From positions 32,693,117 through 32,757,116 of the forward strand of contig JAFMSR010000015.1 in the NCBI GenBank assembly GCA_022818135.1: a DNA stretch of 64,000 nt. Reading direction: 5' to 3'. The DNA comes from Saxidomus purpurata. Taxonomy: Eukaryota > Mollusca > Bivalvia > Venerida > Veneridae. Each line of letters starts with the position of its first letter. Position 1 is the stretch's first letter. Shown here one piece after another: positions 47,901-59,200 of this stretch. A program made the position numbers and the translations under genes. The notes under the pieces were generated by a model, which was not told the DNA's origin, made no database searches, and was given only the letters and a program-made list of their open reading frames with translations.

Positions 47901-49964
47901 AAATTTAATTGACATTCAAATTGCACCAAACTGAACATTTCAAACGCTGCGCGTAATAACGTCAGACGATAGTTCGCACGACGTTATGACTCAACGTTCA
48001 TCTTTCTTGATCCCCTAACTTTACTTGATTGCAATTTGTGAAAAAAAATCCCCGAAGACCCCCCGTTTTGAATTTGTGATGTTATTTGATAGGATCTGCG
48101 TTAAATCACCGTGTGAGTCGTTAGTTGATTGAATCTTGTTCCGTTTACCAAAACTAACCTTAAAGTGAGTCAGGATCACAATTTCGGGTGAAGAAATGGG
48201 CGGATTTTCAGTATTAAACGTTTTGCGCTGGAAAAATTGACAGATAAAGCATCGAAAACTTTAAATTAACGTATTCCGCAGATGGAGAGCTAGCATATGG
48301 TGTTATCAAAATTTCACTAGGGTCATATTTGAACCAGGTATGCTTGTTAAACGTCGATTTTACACCACCGACATCAGACGTCGCGTTGCTATGAAACGAA
48401 ATGTTAAATGAAAAAAATGAAATGATCACAATGCGTGCAATACGTTTTAGTACCATTAGGCAAAATTTCATAACAATCGGAGAAAACTCGCTTTTTGACG
48501 TCTGACGTCGGACAAAGGTCGCATACTATCTTAAGTTGTGCTCTCTACATCAATCTTAGAAGCATCTATTTAATCCCGGGTAGCTGTGTAAGACGTAGTG
48601 CAGAATGGAAATTACCCATCCTTTTGTTATGGGTTTTTCTATGAATGAAAACGACATATATAAATTTATCACCAAGTATTATTAACATTTTTACCTCCTA
48701 TGTGAAAGGAATCTGCTATTATTTGCTGAAAGCGTATATAATTACAACTTCTCCATTTTCTCCGAATTATTTACCAATGTGCTATAGTAACCATACTACG
48801 TTTTTTTCTAATTGATGAAGGCATTATATAAAAAAAGAGTTTTAACAGACGGCATCTGTCTCCCAAGGAAAACAACATAAACATCATACACCGGAACCCT
48901 TTCAATTGTTCACTTAATGTAATTGATTGTATCCCCATGATGTATACTTGTACACCTGGGTGATATAAATAATTGTTGTTGTTGTTGTTTTTTGAGAAGA
49001 TCTCAATCGAAACAGGTGCTACAATGAATAGTGCCATTAACGAACTTATTCCTTATTTTTCTTATCAAATATGTTGCTAGAAATATTTGACCGTTACTCA
49101 CTGGTTACTCTACACTCATAATTAACATTAGTTAGGAGGTAACAACATAATACCAGTATGTTGATAGATATGAGCTATTTACATTATAAAATTATAAAAC
49201 CATTTATGAAAGACTGAAAACGCAAGAGTATTCTATTGACCTTCTTCATGGGGTCTTATCCAGTTATCCTGGTATTATCCCAATGCTTACAGAGTAATTG
49301 TTTGAATCTAAAAATGCAGTACATTCTTCCTATCATTTCATTGGCGATTGAAAGTTCAAAAGCGAGCTAAATAAGGCTGCGCAGAAAACCCTCTTTATGT
49401 ATGTTAAACTGTATTAAAAACTACGACAAATACAATGTTAGTTTGTAAATGAGAGATCTGCAATTATTACTATATTTAAAAAGATCCATGTGTTTTTACA
49501 ATGTGTGTTCGTCTGTTGTTTCCTTTTTCAATTTGTCTTCATTGTGCAGTTTTTATCATGAACCACACGAGCTGATACTTGATGAAAAGATTTGGTTGAT
49601 TATCGTAACTGACAATGAAAAGAGTATTTAACGTAATGAGATTAGAAAGGATCCATTGACATTAACGAAATAAATAAATGAGCTGGTTTTCACAGAAAAT
49701 ATGGTACATGTATGTGTAGTCAATACGTGTGCTAGCGCGACAGACAGACCGAACTATTGTAAAAGTAATATCTAGATATGTAAAAATATTTTATTAAAAT
49801 AATAAATTTGCCTTTTGACTCAAAAGGTTACAAAGAAAACTCTGTCTTAATCATAATGATTTAAAAACGAAGCAAAATGAAGAAATTTAGTGCTTACCAA
49901 AATCTCCATGTACAGATGTTGACACTATTGTAACTAACAAAACAACTAAAGTTTTCTTAACCAT
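35377..49964 (-). CDS. SMPDL3: Acid sphingomyelinase-like phosphodiesterase, SMPDL3 type (6 exons, 460 aa)
   Basis: A secreted or lipid-anchored calcineurin-like metallophosphoesterase of the SMPDL3A/B group, whose vertebrate members cleave nucleotide and phosphodiester substrates outside the cell. Exons in phase: 49898-49964, 38904-39102, 37325-37569, 36664-36827, 36158-36335 and 35377-35906 (1,383 nt). Residues 1-20 are a signal peptide (MVKKTLVVLLVTIVSTSVHG). Metal-site motifs in order: DLHYDPTY, WTGD, GNLD, SHIPPG and GHFH. The length fits the ~450-aa family. The C-terminus ends in a hydrophobic segment (LSKVLFCFLIGFLSVA), suggesting GPI attachment as in SMPDL3B, or a membrane anchor. The odd point is GNLD: the family has GNHD, whose His takes part in catalysis. 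Which orthologue, 3A or 3B, is not decidable here. Confidence 0.9.
36158..36335 (-). CDS. SMPDL3: SMPDL3-like exon 5
   Basis: This exon has 178 nt and contains VIVLSHIPPG and ALHFGHFHCDEF, the two late His-bearing metal motifs, both complete. Confidence 0.9.
36664..36827 (-). CDS. SMPDL3: SMPDL3-like exon 4
   Basis: This exon has 164 nt and encodes GGYYAVKISANIRLVVPNTN and then the FAWLNKTL helix typical of the family; phase 1 to 0. Confidence 0.88.
37047..37335. repeat. Minisatellite copied from the exon 3 donor site
   Basis: Seven units of gtgcacataccccgcaagaa with spacers of variable length (gttagttactg or gtacaatgtaagttactg) precede the real exon edge, which reads gtgcacatacctcgcaagaa. 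Read on the gene strand, each unit is CTTGCGGG|GTATGTGCAC, a near copy of the functional donor. Confidence 0.9.
37325..37569 (-). CDS. SMPDL3: SMPDL3-like exon 3
   Basis: This exon has 245 nt. It completes WTGD, then THAPVPEV, and carries ATFGNLDSYPKNQF where family members have GNHD. The donor GCGAG|GTATGTGC is the seed of the tandem repeat in the following intron. Confidence 0.9.
38225..38310. repeat. Dispersed repeat end (ggacggacggacaacgcc)
   Basis: The phrase ggctccggacggacggacaacgcc, followed by ccctccacatttggcggggga, is of a type that recurs widely in bivalve non-coding DNA (from general knowledge). It lies in SMPDL3-like intron 2. Confidence 0.4.
38333..38600 (+). mobile_element. tRNA-headed SINE with conserved core
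   Basis: A tRNA-like head (gcccgcttagctcaatcggtagagc, anticodon-loop-like cttgtaa, and ggttcgattccc) runs into tctttcggatgagact-ttaaaaccgaggtctc, a SINE core domain. The tRNA part lacks about six bases of the variable and T-stem region, and the ends that pair best (gtcagcc/ggctgac) do not fit the D-arm spacing, so it is not a working tRNA gene. It is inserted in SMPDL3-like intron 2. Confidence 0.7.
38904..39102 (-). CDS. SMPDL3: SMPDL3-like exon 2
   Basis: This exon has 199 nt and encodes YFWQVTDLHYDPTY with the first metal-site Asp and His, then cysteines in DMWCDAPW, and ends in FIAWTG before a split codon. Confidence 0.9.
39103..41780. other. SMPDL3-like intron 1, left part
   Basis: AT-rich intron sequence with no gene seen. 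It contains the 18-bp tandem array at 40,525 and about three diverged ~80-bp direct repeats at 41,218-41,450 (each with a gatcagg-aaata core and a cacgt or taggt end). Confidence 0.5.
40525..40596. repeat. 18-bp tandem repeat, four units
   Basis: Four exact head-to-tail copies of aacatcaatgcaatacga, a multiple of three, so they read as an FRIALM peptide repeat on the minus strand. That open frame is a by-product. Confidence 0.95.
41790..42475. mobile_element. Nested palindromic MITE cluster
   Basis: Three levels of inverted repeat are visible: outer arms at 41,800-41,905 and 42,215-42,345 (tatgccagacgactctcg and its complement; gacgtcac), a second pair at 41,965-42,060 and 42,375-42,470 (ttcagatcgaaa...ccgtcaccgagggtaact), and an inner hairpin at 42,002-42,098 (atatccgtcacc...ggtgacggatat with a gaggctctgcc loop). 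No coding frame. The overlap of pairs suggests insertion of one element into another of the same family. Confidence 0.7.
42480..44150. other. SMPDL3-like intron 1, middle part
   Basis: No gene seen. A degenerate tRNA-like SINE head lies on the minus strand at about 42,935-43,015 (listed separately); the rest is AT-rich with short, unsupported frames. Confidence 0.4.
42935..43015 (-). mobile_element. Decayed SINE head
   Basis: On the minus strand, GCAGTGGTAGCTCCGTTAGCC resembles box A and ATTCGATCCCCACC a decayed box B, followed by TGTCCTTAGGCAAAG, similar to the core of the 18.3-kb SINE. Confidence 0.5.
44160..44465. repeat. Duplicated repeat with tgaccttgacctttgacct
   Basis: Two to three diverged units of about 130-150 bp, each with a cctgtgacctt.acctttgacct block followed by aagttttat.aaatccag.aag. 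Of a type widespread in bivalve DNA (general knowledge); the family is not named. Confidence 0.55.
44715..48530. mobile_element. 3.8-kb element with ~530-bp inverted ends and TTAA duplication
   Basis: Left arm 44,715 to about 45,245 and right arm about 47,990 to 48,530 are inverted copies with few differences. The termini read GGTAGTATGCGACC and GATAGTATGCGACC, flanked on both sides by TTAA (44,711-44,714 and 48,531-48,534). The 2.7-kb interior has no long open frame (the largest is 69 aa at 45,537-45,746) and carries other repeat debris. TTAA targets are typical of piggyBac-like and Sola2-like transposases, so this would be a non-autonomous member moved in trans. It sits inside SMPDL3-like intron 1. 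Confidence 0.8.
47375..47720. repeat. Dispersed repeat inside the 3.8-kb element
   Basis: Starts gaggaccaagatggccatat and contains two cagttttgaccc/aggggtcatgatt-type blocks, resembling a common molluscan interspersed repeat. No coding frame. Confidence 0.45.
48535..49897. other. SMPDL3-like intron 1, right part
   Basis: AT-rich, with a (gtt)n run at about 48,974-48,990 and no gene seen. Confidence 0.45.
49898..49964 (-). CDS. SMPDL3: SMPDL3-like exon 1 (signal peptide)
   Basis: This exon has 67 nt: Met, two Lys, a run of Leu/Val, a small-residue cleavage region (VSTSVHG), then DF and a split Gly codon at G|GTAAGC. Phase 1 matches exon 2 exactly (G|GT TAT TTC TGG). The intron to exon 2 is about 10.8 kb. 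Confidence 0.8.
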
Positions 49965-50590
49965 GTTCTCCGTGAAAAAGCACAGGGCAACGCCAATTAA
50001 AAATCACTGAAGAACTGACTAACTGAATGGGTTTGTTTACCCTCGGTACTTGACTATTTACTGAAGTAAGTATATGTAAGGGTGTGCATAAATACCATAC
50101 GCTTTAGCTGAGCTAGAGAACAACGAAGCGTGAACTGCTTTGATGTAAAAAAAAAAGTATGATAGCTGTTAAGGATATCGATTGATGCTTCACATTTTTC
50201 ACACTTTTTGAATATTCTAAATGTAGAGAATGACCTAGATTTTAATACTCGATTAAGGCCAAGGGTAAACATTATATAAGATTTAGAGTTTTACGAAAAA
50301 AAAAAAAAAAACTGGCAAAGTTTTAACAGAAAGTGATACCAAATTGATAGATTTCATGGAAGTGATGTAGGCGCGAAAACAAAGCAGTGTTTGTGACACG
50401 TGTACGCATTAAAAGCAGTATTGCGCTGTAGATGATAGTGACTTTCCCCCAAATGCTGTTACCTAGGACTTTATTTCAAAGTTTAAAACAAATTGTATTA
50501 ATTACGTATGTGCTTTCTTACAAATATGTAAATGCAGATTTTAGAGATGTAAAGTCGCTTGATGATAAGTCATATTTTTGATAATCTATC

Positions 50591-50760
50591 TTGTTGGTCA
50601 TACTCCGTAAAACAGAGGCAATCTTGTTTGGTTCGAAATGCAAACTCAGACCCGATTCAAGTCTTAGCGTAACTTGCAATGATACTGTAATCGAACCAAC
50701 ATCTTCAGTTAAATATCTTGGTGCAACATTGGATCACAGAGAGAGAGAGCTCGTATCAGT
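50591..50760 (+). pseudogene. Non-LTR retrotransposon reverse transcriptase fragment
   Basis: The frame reads KTEAILFGSKCKL, then a spacer, then SSVKYLGATLDHR. K-T-E/K-x-x-x-F-G-S followed by S-V-K-Y-L-G-x-x-L-D is the region just after the catalytic core in LINE reverse transcriptases (Jockey/CR1/RTE-like). It is cut off on both sides. Confidence 0.8.
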
Positions 50761-50879
50761 TTGCGTAGAGTATGTAACTTTATGTTACTTTCACTATTTC
50801 GTTGTATGGTTTAAACATTTGGCAACTTATCCCATCCAAGGTTCTCTTTCATTATATTAATGTACAGAAATCGGTTGAG

Positions 50880-51402
50880 AATTCGTATTGTCTTGTATTT
50901 TTGTTTCTTATTAACTCATTTTCTAGGTTTGACAAGCATACCAACAGCAAAACTGTAGAGTGTTGTTTTCTATAAATATTAGGCTGGCATTCATAACTTA
51001 CATTTACTTCTGTTTTGTAATCACCTGCGTACGTGTTTGTAATAATTACGTCCATTTGCCACCAGAACTGTAAGTAGATGATCAAGCCCTGTTAGAATTT
51101 TAATTTTTATGAAAACTATCATCAAAGAGCCTATAGTGGCAATGAGCTACGTTCAATCTGAAAGATTGAGGGATAATTCGTTCGCATTGAAAAGGGAACT
51201 GATATTGAAAGATAATATTTCAGAGTATAAATGAAATTAGAATTGTTACGAGCTTTCGTCATATACCATTAAATATATGCTATCGTCAGTCCCACACATT
51301 TGAAGATTGGGTGACTAAATTAACAATCCTTCTAGATTAAACACATAGTAAAGCATAAAGAATAACTTCACGCACGATGTATTTGTTAATGAGCCACAAA
51401 AG
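50880..51402. repeat. Dispersed repeat, inverted copy of 1-505
   Basis: See the entry at the left edge. The right boundary cannot be set because the partner runs off the window at base 1. Confidence 0.75.
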
Positions 51403-51799
51403 TCCAGTGTCCTCTCTCTTGATTACATGTAATTATTTACAACTAAGATAAAGTGGCTGTGTATCGCATTGTGTATTAGATCTTCCGTTTGACGTCAACG
51501 TATAAGGCATAATTTGTTTACATATGCTTGAAAATTTAGTAATTCTGAAACTTTATCACGTGTGAAATCAAGGAAAATTTTGTTATATCATCCTATGGAA
51601 ACTGTTTTTTATGGCATGTGTAGTTTGTAATTGTGATTTGTAAAGGAAATAGTTTAAAGTAATGCAGGAAGAATTATGCAGCAGATCGGAGATACAACAG
51701 TATCGGCTATTGAAGTATTTATGATTGGTGTGAATTGGTTTGTTGCATTAAAGGTTATTACCGTTGTAAGGTAAAGGCTAGTTTCTAAAGCAGGTAAAC

Positions 51800-52780
51800 A
51801 TTTTAAAGTTGCCGTTTGAAGCTGTGTAGATAGCTAATCTTTGAATTTTTTTTTTTTTTTAGTTATTATAATAAATAAAAAAAAAATAAAAAAAAAACCA
51901 AAAACCCAAAACACAAAAAAAAAAAAAAAAACCCCCCGGGGGAAAAAATTTTTTTTTTTTTTTTTTTTTTTAAAAAAAACAAAAAAAAAAACCCCACAAA
52001 ACATTGCATGTTTGAAGCTGTTTAGATAGCTAGATCTTTAAAGTACGTAGAGATCTTTTATAATCTTTAAGTTTCAGGTAAAGTGATACTTAAACTCATT
52101 CAAAGTAAAAATTGTGATTTAGCGAGACAATTGAAATTCGATGCCTGACATGCCTTTCCCCTTTATTACTGAGAACATTACATAGGGTACGGTTGAGTTA
52201 TAAGATGTAGATCTATAAAGGGGTAATCAATTAGATTATTGATCGCCTGGCCTACTTTGGTAAACAACTTCAAGTTCCATCAGGTAAATTTCTCCTTTTT
52301 TTGGCTTCAAAACCCCCTTTTGTTTTTAGGTGACGGGAGACATGACGGGGTTAGAATTAAGCTAACATAAGTGCCTGGACGACCTTGATAAAATTCTCAT
52401 CAAATCAAATCAAAATCGGGTCCCTGATCACCACATTTATCAGACTATGTATTAGGTAAAGACGTGACAGATACTATTTTTTTTTTAAGATGAACATATT
52501 CTTTTTATTGCTTTTTAACAAAAATGTCTATTTCTAGAGTTACAAAGCTGCAGAAGTCTACTGTTGCGACGGTAGTGTCTTGTAAGTATGGTAGCGACTC
52601 AATATAAGATTCACCCGACCCCCCAACACCAAACTTCAAATACTTTTTTTTGTGGGGGAAAAAAAAAAAACCCCCCCCCCCCAAAACCACACCGCCGGGG
52701 GGGGCCCCCCCCCCCGGGGGGGGGGGGGGGGGGCGTATAACATTGCATGTTTAAGTTTAAATATCTAGATTTTTACAGTG
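51800..52780. other. Low-complexity block with homopolymer tracts
   Basis: Homopolymer mosaics at 51,845-52,000 (A, T and C runs) and 52,620-52,735 (A, C and G runs) are each followed by the same phrase acattgcatgttt; related copies of the phrase with gaagctg-tagatagctaatctt lie at 51,810, 52,002 and 52,738. This looks like a tandemly repeated locus badly resolved in the assembly. Open frames with Lys or Gly runs here are not genes. Confidence 0.6.
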
Positions 52781-53714
52781 TCTCAAAAGTTATACTGCTG
52801 AGTGGTGTAGATACCGTGGTTTAACGTAGACTGATAGTTTTATAACTATCTAATTAACAATGTAGACCATGACGTACGCAAGTTCCTTGCGGACTAACAC
52901 CACGGGAGATATTATTGCAGTGTAGATCTAACGTTCATTGTACTGGTCTCATCAGCTGCTCAGATAGGATTTTATAAAAAATTGGTTCGACGATGATTTA
53001 GCAAAGGGAGCAAGAGAATATTATTTGTTTATTCCCCTGCGGGATTATATATCAACAAGTATGACTAGATGTTAAATTTGCCAACAATAAATAAGTACCA
53101 TGTTTTACACAGACCAAAGTGACGATCCGCAAAAACCGTACAAGAAACTGGTACGGTTACAAAACCCCCAAAAACCCCCAGAGATTCTGTCCTGATACAG
53201 GACCAGAGCTATTAATAAAGTAAACGTTCTGCTTTAATAATGCTGCATAGCTCTTACTTGAAAATTCTAATAAATATCTATTTGTTAATATAAAATGATT
53301 TAGCAAGATTTCAGAACTCAAAATTAGTCTGACTGTGTTTGATAAAAGTGGAAGTTGAAGTAAGACAATTTCCAATAGAAAAAAATGGGGTTCCCTTTAA
53401 GATTTAAGTTTGGAGACAGGAGAGCAAGTATTTATACCACTGGAATGCACAAATTCTGCAAACTACGCAAAAGTTAAAATATCATGACTATGTATTCAGG
53501 TAAAGACGCTGACAGATAAACATTGTGCACTGGCAACAGAATTCAAGGTCGAAGCTGTAATACTTACTAAACCAATAAAGTTAAAATGATTAAAGTAAAA
53601 GCTGGTATTCAAAGTTATCTAAATAATCTTACAAAAACTCCTTTATGCCTCTGTTTACTTCATTTTGGCTAAGATGAACAGGAAACAGGTGCCTTCTATT
53701 GGGGGAAAGAAAAA

Positions 53715-53736
53715 ACCCCCCCCCCCCCCCCCCCTC
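53715..53736. other. Poly-C tract, probable artefact
   Basis: A run of about twenty C follows gggggaaagaaaaaa. It resembles the tracts at 25.0 and 52.6 kb. Confidence 0.5.
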
Positions 53737-53739
53737 AAA

Positions 53740-55005
53740 GGTGGGGATCAGGATTTTGAAATACATTCCCTTAATTTCAACAATAATAGAATGACATGCA
53801 GTCCTATACCTTCTGATGTGAAGTTACCTGAGCTACTAGAAAGCTAAAGTTTCATGTATTGCCTCTTTCATTATGCAAAATCTGCAACGGCTTTCATGTC
53901 AATATACATGTACAATTACATGCTAAATACATAGGTAAAAAAGGCACAGTGCCTCCCACAAACAATTCCGACAAGATCCTGTTAATCCCCACTGAACTCA
54001 AATTATGGGGCACTACACTACATCTGAGTAACAAGTAAAAACAAAATATCATTTAATCTGTATTTTGTTCATTCAGGGTCCGTATATTACATGTTCAAAT
54101 ATAGGATGTTCATTTTTAGGAATCAGGGTTACATGAAAAATACTACCATGCGTATAACTTCAATTTAACGAAGTCACTTTAAGTACAGTGATGTGTTACT
54201 AATATAAATATTGCGTGGGCGTGGGTTTTTCCTGTCCGTAGTATGTATAGGATCACGGATTTACCTATCGGCTGAGGTATGTACTAATATATTTTAATAA
54301 ATTTGATTTGATTCAAAGTTTAATTTACCTTTTTAATTGTTTTGACGAATTATACTTTGTAGTTTAAACATAGATGGATTAGATGAAGGGTATTAAGATT
54401 ATGTAAAGATGTTATTTTTACATCTATATGTATGCATTTATAAACAGCGTGTACACTCTGCAACTACTTGTAACATGCTACGCGACGTGTAGTCACACTA
54501 TTTCCACTCCGAAGGCAAACCGATTTTAAATGTTAACATTTTTTGAGTTGTGTGCCTTCTAACAGGTGTGACAGTTATAAAATATCAGATCTGTGAAAGG
54601 GGTCACACTGAAACGCCAAACTAATTAGGCGACGTGGCGTGGTAACAAGTTGGCTGTTTAAAAACATCCTATGGGTTATGTCACATGGGTAGCATGCATG
54701 AACATATTAGAAGGGCATGGTGGCCCTATAAGCTCATATGCGAACTAAATCACGTTTGTCATTTAAACCATTTTCAGAACATGTTTATATGATCAGTGTT
54801 GATGGGAATGGATCCCGTTAGAAAACAATAATTCACTCTTATACGAGATGAATATTTTTAGAACATAGCTGAACATACTTTAACAGGGCTATTGACCTTC
54901 AGCCAAACGTACAGACAAACAGACGAACGGACGGGCATATATATGTATATGGTCAACGATGTAGATTTGGGAATGTTCCAACTAATATTTAAGAAATAAT
55001 AAATG
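53740..55005. other. Intergenic, no gene seen
   Basis: AT-rich, with a repeat-end phrase (gtacagacaaacagacgaacggacgggc) near 54,910-54,940. Nothing else supported. Confidence 0.4.
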
Positions 55006-55007
55006 TG

Positions 55008-55110
55008 TCCCTGTATTTTGTCGTTGAATAAAATACAGTCAGGATTTAGAATGCGTAGTGCGTAGCACCTATTCCCTATATGTTTATATAGGAAACACAG
55101 CCACTCGTAT
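55008..55110. mobile_element. Short copy of the 32.1-kb palindromic element
   Basis: It keeps both ends (ccctgtattttgtcgttgaa and cctatatgtttatatagg) and the tgcgtagtgcgtagcac centre but has lost most of the interior seen at 32,086-32,465. Confidence 0.65.
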
Positions 55111-55726
55111 TAGAATATTTCATATAACTCGTACCTAATTAACGTACAAAAAAGTCATTTCTAATTACGTGTGTTTCCGAAAAATAGCGAAATACAAATA
55201 TAATAGCTAAGCCTATGTTTTATTTCCAAGTTCTAAAAATAGATTTAATATAGAACCATGATCTTAAAAAAACACGCCACTATACTAGATGGTAACCCCA
55301 AAACAGGGAACAGATATGAATATTTAGAGTTGTTCACTTTATTTCTGACCGTTTTTCGCCTGAGCCATGAATTAACCCAGATAGATCAGTGGAAATGAAT
55401 CATAAAAGATATGTCGGTATCGGGTCAATGATATATCGGTTATCTATATAGATTAATACAATGGCCAAAGGTTAGACCAACATATTCATATAGGTGCTGT
55501 ATCATGCTAATATACGTACATTTTTTTCAGACATAATGAGTTCTGTTTAAATATGGTTCTTATGTATACAAAAGGTTACGACTAATTGATTCATATAAAC
55601 AATTTTCTCCGAGTCAGATACCATTACTATATTGTTATTGTGATTTACAACTATGAAGTATAAATATATAGAGACAACATAGACACTCGTGCAATCTTTT
55701 AAAATGATAAAACGACATAATGCTGC

Positions 55727-55765
55727 TGCTGGTGATGATGATGATGATGATGATTACGATGATAA
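55727..55765. repeat. (GCT)n/(GAT)n microsatellite
   Basis: A short gct run followed by about eight gat units. Confidence 0.8.
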
Positions 55766-56029
55766 ACATCATTGATCAGCAGGATTGATTACGTGATTTA
55801 AGAAATTAGCAAACATTTGGAGACGAAGAAAATGAATTATAGAATATTCGCAGCATTGTTGTATAACTTCTGCCCCAAACCTCAAGATTTCTGCATTGTC
55901 TCCTAAATCTTGGTTAACATCTGTTAATCATTGTTATACACGTATCATACCTCCTGATATTTCGCTATATTTAAAACAAGTAATATCTTTAAAAAAAAAA
56001 GATGGTCGACGTAGGTGACGTAATAAACA

Positions 56030-56290
56030 CATTTTGTGTTTCAGAAGGCTCCCGGGCAGTACACTGCTTATTCCGGTACCGAAACGCAGCCAATAACAAT
56101 GCTCTAGATCCCCACAACACCTCGTTGAATACATTTGAATCTTCGTATTGTCCAGAAACCTTGACATAACGGTCGCTTTTTTTTTTTGCAACAGATTTAT
56201 TATAAATAACTATAATATAAAAATATACATGTCATTTTGTGTTTCAGAAGGCTCCCGGGCAGTACACTGCTTATTCCGGTACCGAAACGC
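56030..56290. repeat. Perfect 58-bp direct repeat
   Basis: 56,030-56,087 and 56,233-56,290 are identical over 58 bp (attttgtgtttcagaaggct to ttccggtaccgaaacgc), separated by 145 bp, and both run into ag-ccaa. The lack of differences suggests a recent event. It is CpG- and GC-richer than its surroundings. Confidence 0.9.
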
Positions 56291-56299
56291 TAGCCAAGC

Positions 56300-59200
56300 A
56301 GTCTGATTGGTCACATTATAACGAAGTTGGTTAGCAACGCGTCCATACCAACGGAAGTTCAAATCAAAAGTATACGACTACGTCGAAAAAAGATCTTATA
56401 ACACAGCTCTAGATACAACATACGTTTTATTATATTCAAGTAGTGTAAATACTATGAATCTATTGAAAACATGTTTTTTTTTCACCAGATATTTCGAGAA
56501 TATTTATAGGATCGCCTTAGGCCTACTCTGTTACTACATGTAAATGTAGTATTTATTGAAAGTGTGTATACTTGTCATGTTGGTATAGCCTATTCGTGCA
56601 TATGATTTATTTGCCAGATTTTTATCTCACATCGTAAAGACTTTCAAATTATTGATTTAGTATATTGATCAAATATCAGTATCTGGCCGATGTTTATCCA
56701 ACTAAACATATGTAAAATTATGGTGTTGGGTCAACAATGCTCCAAACAATTTGTCATCATGGTCACGAGAAAACTAGAGTAGTGTCATTAATTTAATTGA
56801 AGACAACTTGTAAAGTATTTAGTTGTTATAAAACTTGCTTTTTGTTTAAGAAGGTATAGAATTATATTTCTTTGACTAAAAATAGGGGAAGGTTGAGAAG
56901 GATGCAGAATTATACAGATTTAAACGTAAGAGGAGTATCTCTGAAGCTTTGACAGATATAATATGTACACTGTAAAAATAAGTGTTTGTTATCTTTAAAT
57001 ACAGTGTACACCAGCTTACAACATGGTGTTACCGTGTCAGTTGCATCACTTGCGAGTAGAGAATCACTGAAATGCAATTTTACTCATTTTACTCCAGAAT
57101 CAGTGAAGAGATACACCCGATCATGATTATGGTCTCAAATTGTAGCATGACACAGACGGACACATCTGTGTGTCAGACATGAACACGTTGATATTATTCG
57201 CGAAATTTGTAAGAAAAAGTGATGTTTAGCTACGAAACCCGTCAGAATGTTGTAAAGAAATCAAATAAGTAGATATAGTTCTTTGAAAAAATAGTATATT
57301 ACCACTGGCTTCGACCATCTTGGTTCTTTATCTTACACAAACTTCTGTTTGACATTTCCAAAGAATGTTATAAATTACTCCAATTTGTGCCGTCATATTT
57401 TGGTGAAAGGGTTTATACCTCATAAAAGTGTACGCTGACACTGGCGTGTTACATTTGTGTTTGGGTACACCATTAAGGGTGTCCTGTTTGTCCGATCTAA
57501 GGTGTATTGTTTCCATGAAAACAATAGTGTTATGTAACAGAAAATGGGTGGATATGGCATTCAAGATACGATCACCATTATCTGTGTCTAATGTGGTATT
57601 TATTTCTTAAAAGCTTGTCTATCTTTGAAACCCGTCATTTTGTCGTTTGAAACGTTTTGCAAATACAATTTTATAAGTGAGCTTTAATATCTCAATACAT
57701 AAAGTTCCTAAATGTAGCATGTACTTGCTACAGCGATTATGATATTGCTGTATCAGTAAATTAATTTTAGTAATCAGGAAATTTGCGGTGTTTCGCAAGC
57801 ATTGTGTAAAGGATGGTATAATTTCCTGTCGCATGTATATAAGTCTTTGTTGTGTGACAATTTGTTAGGATTATTTTCCCGTAAGCGTCAAAGGATAGTA
57901 GCCAGTCAGCTTATTCCTTGCTGTTATTCTTCCGCATGTAATTTATAACAATGTTTATAATATCAACAATGCAATATTGTATTTCATTTGTATTGGCTGG
58001 CACAAAGGTTTCAGACACACGCATCAATTCGGTTTGTTTAACTATTTTTCTTCTAAATTTGATCAATAGTATAGCGTTTTTTTTATAATTTCGGTTTCTT
58101 ACTTTCGTTTTATTTTGTAAATGCTTCAGAACATATCGGCAGTATATGATAATACGCGGCTCGTGTCCTTTCTGTACCACTACTGCGCCTAAAATTTATT
58201 TGATTTTTCTCTCCATTTTCAATGATATTTTGCACATTATTTAGCGTTGTCATGACCCCTAGGAAGACCACACCTTATGTCATCAGAGGAGATTAGATCT
58301 TTTGTCTGTTGTAACAGATCTCCTTCACGTTTTTGAGGAAAAAAAAGCAAAATAAAGCCCTTTCAAATTATCTGTGACAATTATCTAGTGAAAAAAAATA
58401 AAGGTTACAGCTCGCCAGTTTCCAGCAAAACCGAGCAGTTTGATAACAACTGAACATTATGAAATACAACTATTTAATGTTTATGCTCTCTTCGTTACAT
58501 TTTGATGACAGAACAAGTTTGCGAATGATGTGAATGGAAATACATTTATGAATATCTATACCTTTAAAAACAACCCACGTTCTTGGTAGTAACTTTCAGT
58601 TTGAAGTCCTTTTAACAATTCTGTCATTAAGTATTTATTGCATGAAACATTTATTGAGAGCTGTATCATGTGAAACAAAATACAGCAGTCTTGTTTGATA
58701 TTCAACAGAAGGTAAATACAAAGTGAATACCCGAACTTAAAGTACATTATTATCCGTGAATAAAATTGAGATTAATTTTCAGTTTTGATAAAAGCATAAA
58801 TTTCCCTCTAATTTCAGTTGTTAGTTTCCATTCTGCGGCTACTGGCTAATACTAATTGCTTTTGTTTTTTTTTGAAAAGGTTTTCAGAAGTAAACATAAG
58901 TCCATTACTAAGACCAAATCAAATTTTCTTTAAATCTTAAATTGTAACGGGCGACTTCTCATAAGGAACAGTATGCCATACTGCATCGAATGTGACCATA
59001 CTGTATTGTTAATTTGAGTTTAACGAAAGAATTGATAAATTATAGTTTGCCTTTTCAAATCGAAAGTAGGTTTTCCAGTTATCAAATATCTGTGTAATTT
59101 TTTATTAGTCTCCAAAAAGAGGCTGTAAATTGGTTGTACATGAATAAGCATGCCTGTTTTGAATTGTAGTTGGAATAACTTTACTTCGAAGGACGTACAC

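Noticed and set aside
51841..52029. Lys-rich open frame
   Set aside because: It is the translation of A and T runs in a probable assembly artefact.
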